From contig DBQV01000064.1 in NCBI GenBank assembly GCA_002305755.1, positions 1 to 14,975 of the forward strand: a stretch of DNA of 14,975 nucleotides. Direction: 5' to 3'. Position numbers and translations under genes: made by a program. Source of the DNA: Christensenella sp. UBA1385. Lineage in GTDB: Bacteria > Bacillota > Clostridia > Christensenellales > Aristaeellaceae. Positions 13,838 to 14,975 of this stretch are shown piece by piece. The notes beneath the pieces are model-generated. The model saw only the letters and a list, made by a program, of their open reading frames with translations, ran no database searches and had not been told where the DNA came from. Position 1 is the stretch's first letter. Each line of letters begins with the position of its first letter.

Positions 13838-14709
13838 TGCCCTTCTCCCTCAGCCATGGCGGCCAGCGCGGCCGCGCCGAGGATGCCGGCGTCGTTTTGA
13901 AAGCTGGCGGAAACGATCCGCGTGAAGGGGTTGAAGGTGTTGAAGGCGCTGGTCTGCGACACGCCGGCGCGGATGGCGTCGATCACGATGCCGCCGGCGT
14001 TGGACAGGCCGCCGCCGATGGCGATGATCTCGGGCGCGAAGATCATCATCAGCGAGCTGAGGCCGATGACCACTTCGTGCACGTAATTGTTCCATATGTC
14101 CAGCATGCGGCCTGCGCGCACGTTGCTCATCACCTCGCGCACGCTCATGCCGCCCGCGGCCTCACGCAGCTTGCTGGCGGCGGCGTACATCTCCCAGCAG
14201 CCCAGCTGGCCGCAGCTGCAGGGGCGGCCGTCGGCGTGGGTGATCATGTGGCCGATCTCGCCGTGCAGGCCCATGTAGCCCCTGGCGGGGGAACCGCTGA
14301 TGATGAGGCCGCCGCCGATGCCGGTGCCCAGTGTGATCAGGATGCCCGTCTGGCAGCTTTTGAGCGAGCCGTAGAGGTGCTCGGCCGCCAGGGCGCACAT
14401 GGCGTCGTTTTCCATGGGCACGGCGCGGCGGAACTGCTCGTAGAGCAGGGCCCCCAGCGGTGCCGCCACCCAACCCAGCTGGCTGGCCGTGACGCGGCCC
14501 TGGCTGTCCATCGAGCCCGCGCAGGAGATGCCTACGCGCGCCCCGGGAAAGCGCCTGAGCGCCACGCCCACCATGCCGCTGATGGTCTGCGCCATCACAA
14601 GGGGGTCGCGGGGCGACTGACGCTTGTCGCGGTAAATGATGCCGGTGCCGTCCTGCACACAGCCCAGTTTGACGGTGGTACCGCCTATATCGACCCCAAT
14701 TGCGTACAT
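13834..14709 (-). CDS. ROK-family sugar kinase (glucokinase-like)
   Basis: A 291-residue ROK kinase without a DNA-binding N-terminus, so an enzyme and not a ROK repressor. The N-terminal phosphate loop VDIGGTTVK (6-14), MENDAMCAL (99-107; Asp102 is the likely catalytic base), and LGTGIGGG (127-134) are intact. The ROK zinc motif is complete: GEIGH (150-154) then CSCGQLGCWE (164-173), with His154, Cys164, Cys166 and Cys171 as ligands. IGGGLSNAG (231-239) forms the adenosine site. It phosphorylates a hexose such as glucose, N-acetylmannosamine or fructose; which one is not decided by the sequence. The ATG has GAGGTG at a suitable distance and a possible promoter upstream. It is the first gene of a two-gene unit with the GNAT enzyme through an ATGA overlap. 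Confidence 0.95.
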   Translation of the reverse strand: MYAIGVDIGGTTVKLGCVQDGTGIIYRDKRQSPRDPLVMAQTISGMVGVALRRFPGARVGISCAGSMDSQGRVTASQLGWVAAPLGALLYEQFRRAVPMENDAMCALAAEHLYGSLKSCQTGILITLGTGIGGGLIISGSPARGYMGLHGEIGHMITHADGRPCSCGQLGCWEMYAAASKLREAAGGMSVREVMSNVRAGRMLDIWNNYVHEVVIGLSSLMMIFAPEIIAIGGGLSNAGGIVIDAIRAGVSQTSAFNTFNPFTRIVSASFQNDAGILGAAALAAMAEGEGQ

Positions 14710-14737
14710 GCTTCACCTCGATATTTTGCTTGTTTCC

Positions 14738-14766
14738 ATGTTACCATAAAGGCGCGCGCTTCACAA
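14738..14766 (-). promoter_or_regulatory. Possible promoter of the ROK-GNAT unit
   Basis: On the - strand TTGTGA (14766-14761), 17-bp spacer, TAACAT (14743-14738). Each box matches consensus at four of six places. Transcription would begin near 14731, giving a leader of about 20 nt with the GAGGTG ribosome binding site. Confidence 0.45.
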
Positions 14767-14818
14767 TTGAAAAGAGGAAAACAGGTATCTAGATGATTGA
14801 CAAACCCCTTGGGAGGTG

Positions 14819-14840
14819 AAGGAGGGCCTCGGCCCTCCTT
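14819..14840. terminator. Perfect hairpin AAGGAGGGC/GCCCTCCTT
   Basis: A 9-bp perfect stem with CTCG loop lies 53 bp upstream of the ROK promoter. Neither side has a clear run of T beyond the stem, though both strands continue with CTT or CAC. It probably ends transcription from a gene to the right, or belongs to a dispersed structured repeat. Confidence 0.5.
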
Positions 14841-14975
14841 CCTTAGTCCGCCGCAGCGGTCTCAATTCGCAACGGTCAAGCGTTTCACACCGCAAGCGGT
14901 GTTTGCGCTTTCCCTTGCTCATTGGGCTGCCGTCTCGCTTGCTCCCGCACGGCGGGCGCTCGCCTCTGCCCATGT
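14841..14975. other. Hairpin-rich non-coding stretch at the window end, possible dispersed repeat
   Basis: Several short stems are packed here: CCGC/GCGG near 14847-14858, ACACCG-CAAG-CGGTGT at 14887-14902, and CCCGC/GCGGG near 14943-14955. A 70-codon open frame on the - strand covers it but has no ribosome binding site, is rich in Arg/Lys/Cys, and reads through the hairpins, so it is not called. The pattern resembles an intergenic repeat; this cannot be confirmed without the genome. Confidence 0.3.

Noticed and set aside
14761..14973. 70-codon open frame on the - strand at the window end
   Set aside because: No ribosome binding site, basic and cysteine-rich composition, and it reads through a perfect hairpin; more likely non-coding repeat DNA.

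Overview
The window looks like chromosomal DNA of a high-GC member of the Bacillota, probably a gut-type Clostridia. The evidence is indirect: strong AGGAGG-type ribosome binding sites, a type III glutamine synthetase, a class M sirtuin with its zinc-macrodomain partner, a DUF368 (PopT-type) carrier-lipid translocase and a ROK sugar kinase. No rRNA or tRNA, integrase, transposase or CRISPR array was seen. Species cannot be fixed from the sequence.

Layout, left to right. (1) 36-1898, + strand: a MarR-family regulator followed by a MATE exporter, closed by a good terminator. This pair is visibly less GC-rich than the rest. (2) 2000-4614, - strand: popT (DUF368, undecaprenyl-phosphate recycling) upstream of prfC (release factor 3), separated by two GC-rich hairpins. 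(3) 4777-6589, + strand: a zinc-dependent macrodomain ADP-ribosyl hydrolase overlapping a class M sirtuin ADP-ribosyltransferase. This is a minimal write/erase pair without the GcvH-L and LplA2 genes usually beside it. (4) 6713-8803, - strand: glnN, with a promoter and a possible attenuator hairpin in its leader. (5) 9080-13233, + strand: a two-gene operon made of a short-chain dehydrogenase/reductase and a 1103-residue fusion of acyl-AMP ligase, acyl carrier protein and PLP-dependent alpha-oxoamine synthase (serine palmitoyltransferase/AONS/KBL family). (6) 13358-14709, - strand: a ROK-family kinase translationally coupled to a GNAT acetyltransferase. (7) about 14744-14975: the kinase promoter, then a hairpin-rich stretch without convincing coding capacity.

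The most interesting system is region 5. In sphingolipid-making Caulobacter, an acyl-ACP synthetase, a dedicated ACP, a serine palmitoyltransferase and a ketosphinganine reductase are separate proteins from clustered genes. Here the first three activities sit on one polypeptide and the likely reductase is the preceding gene. The predicted pathway is: free fatty acid -> acyl-AMP -> acyl-S-ACP in cis -> decarboxylative condensation with an amino acid (serine, alanine or glycine undetermined) -> long-chain 3-keto-amine -> amino-alcohol (sphingoid-base-like lipid). Its promoter has, just upstream, a 13-bp palindrome TTTGAACTTCAAA whose core matches the FabT operator core TTTGAnnnTCAAA, which would tie this operon to fatty-acid homeostasis. 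Function and regulation are inferences from domain content and motif; no experiment or database search was available.
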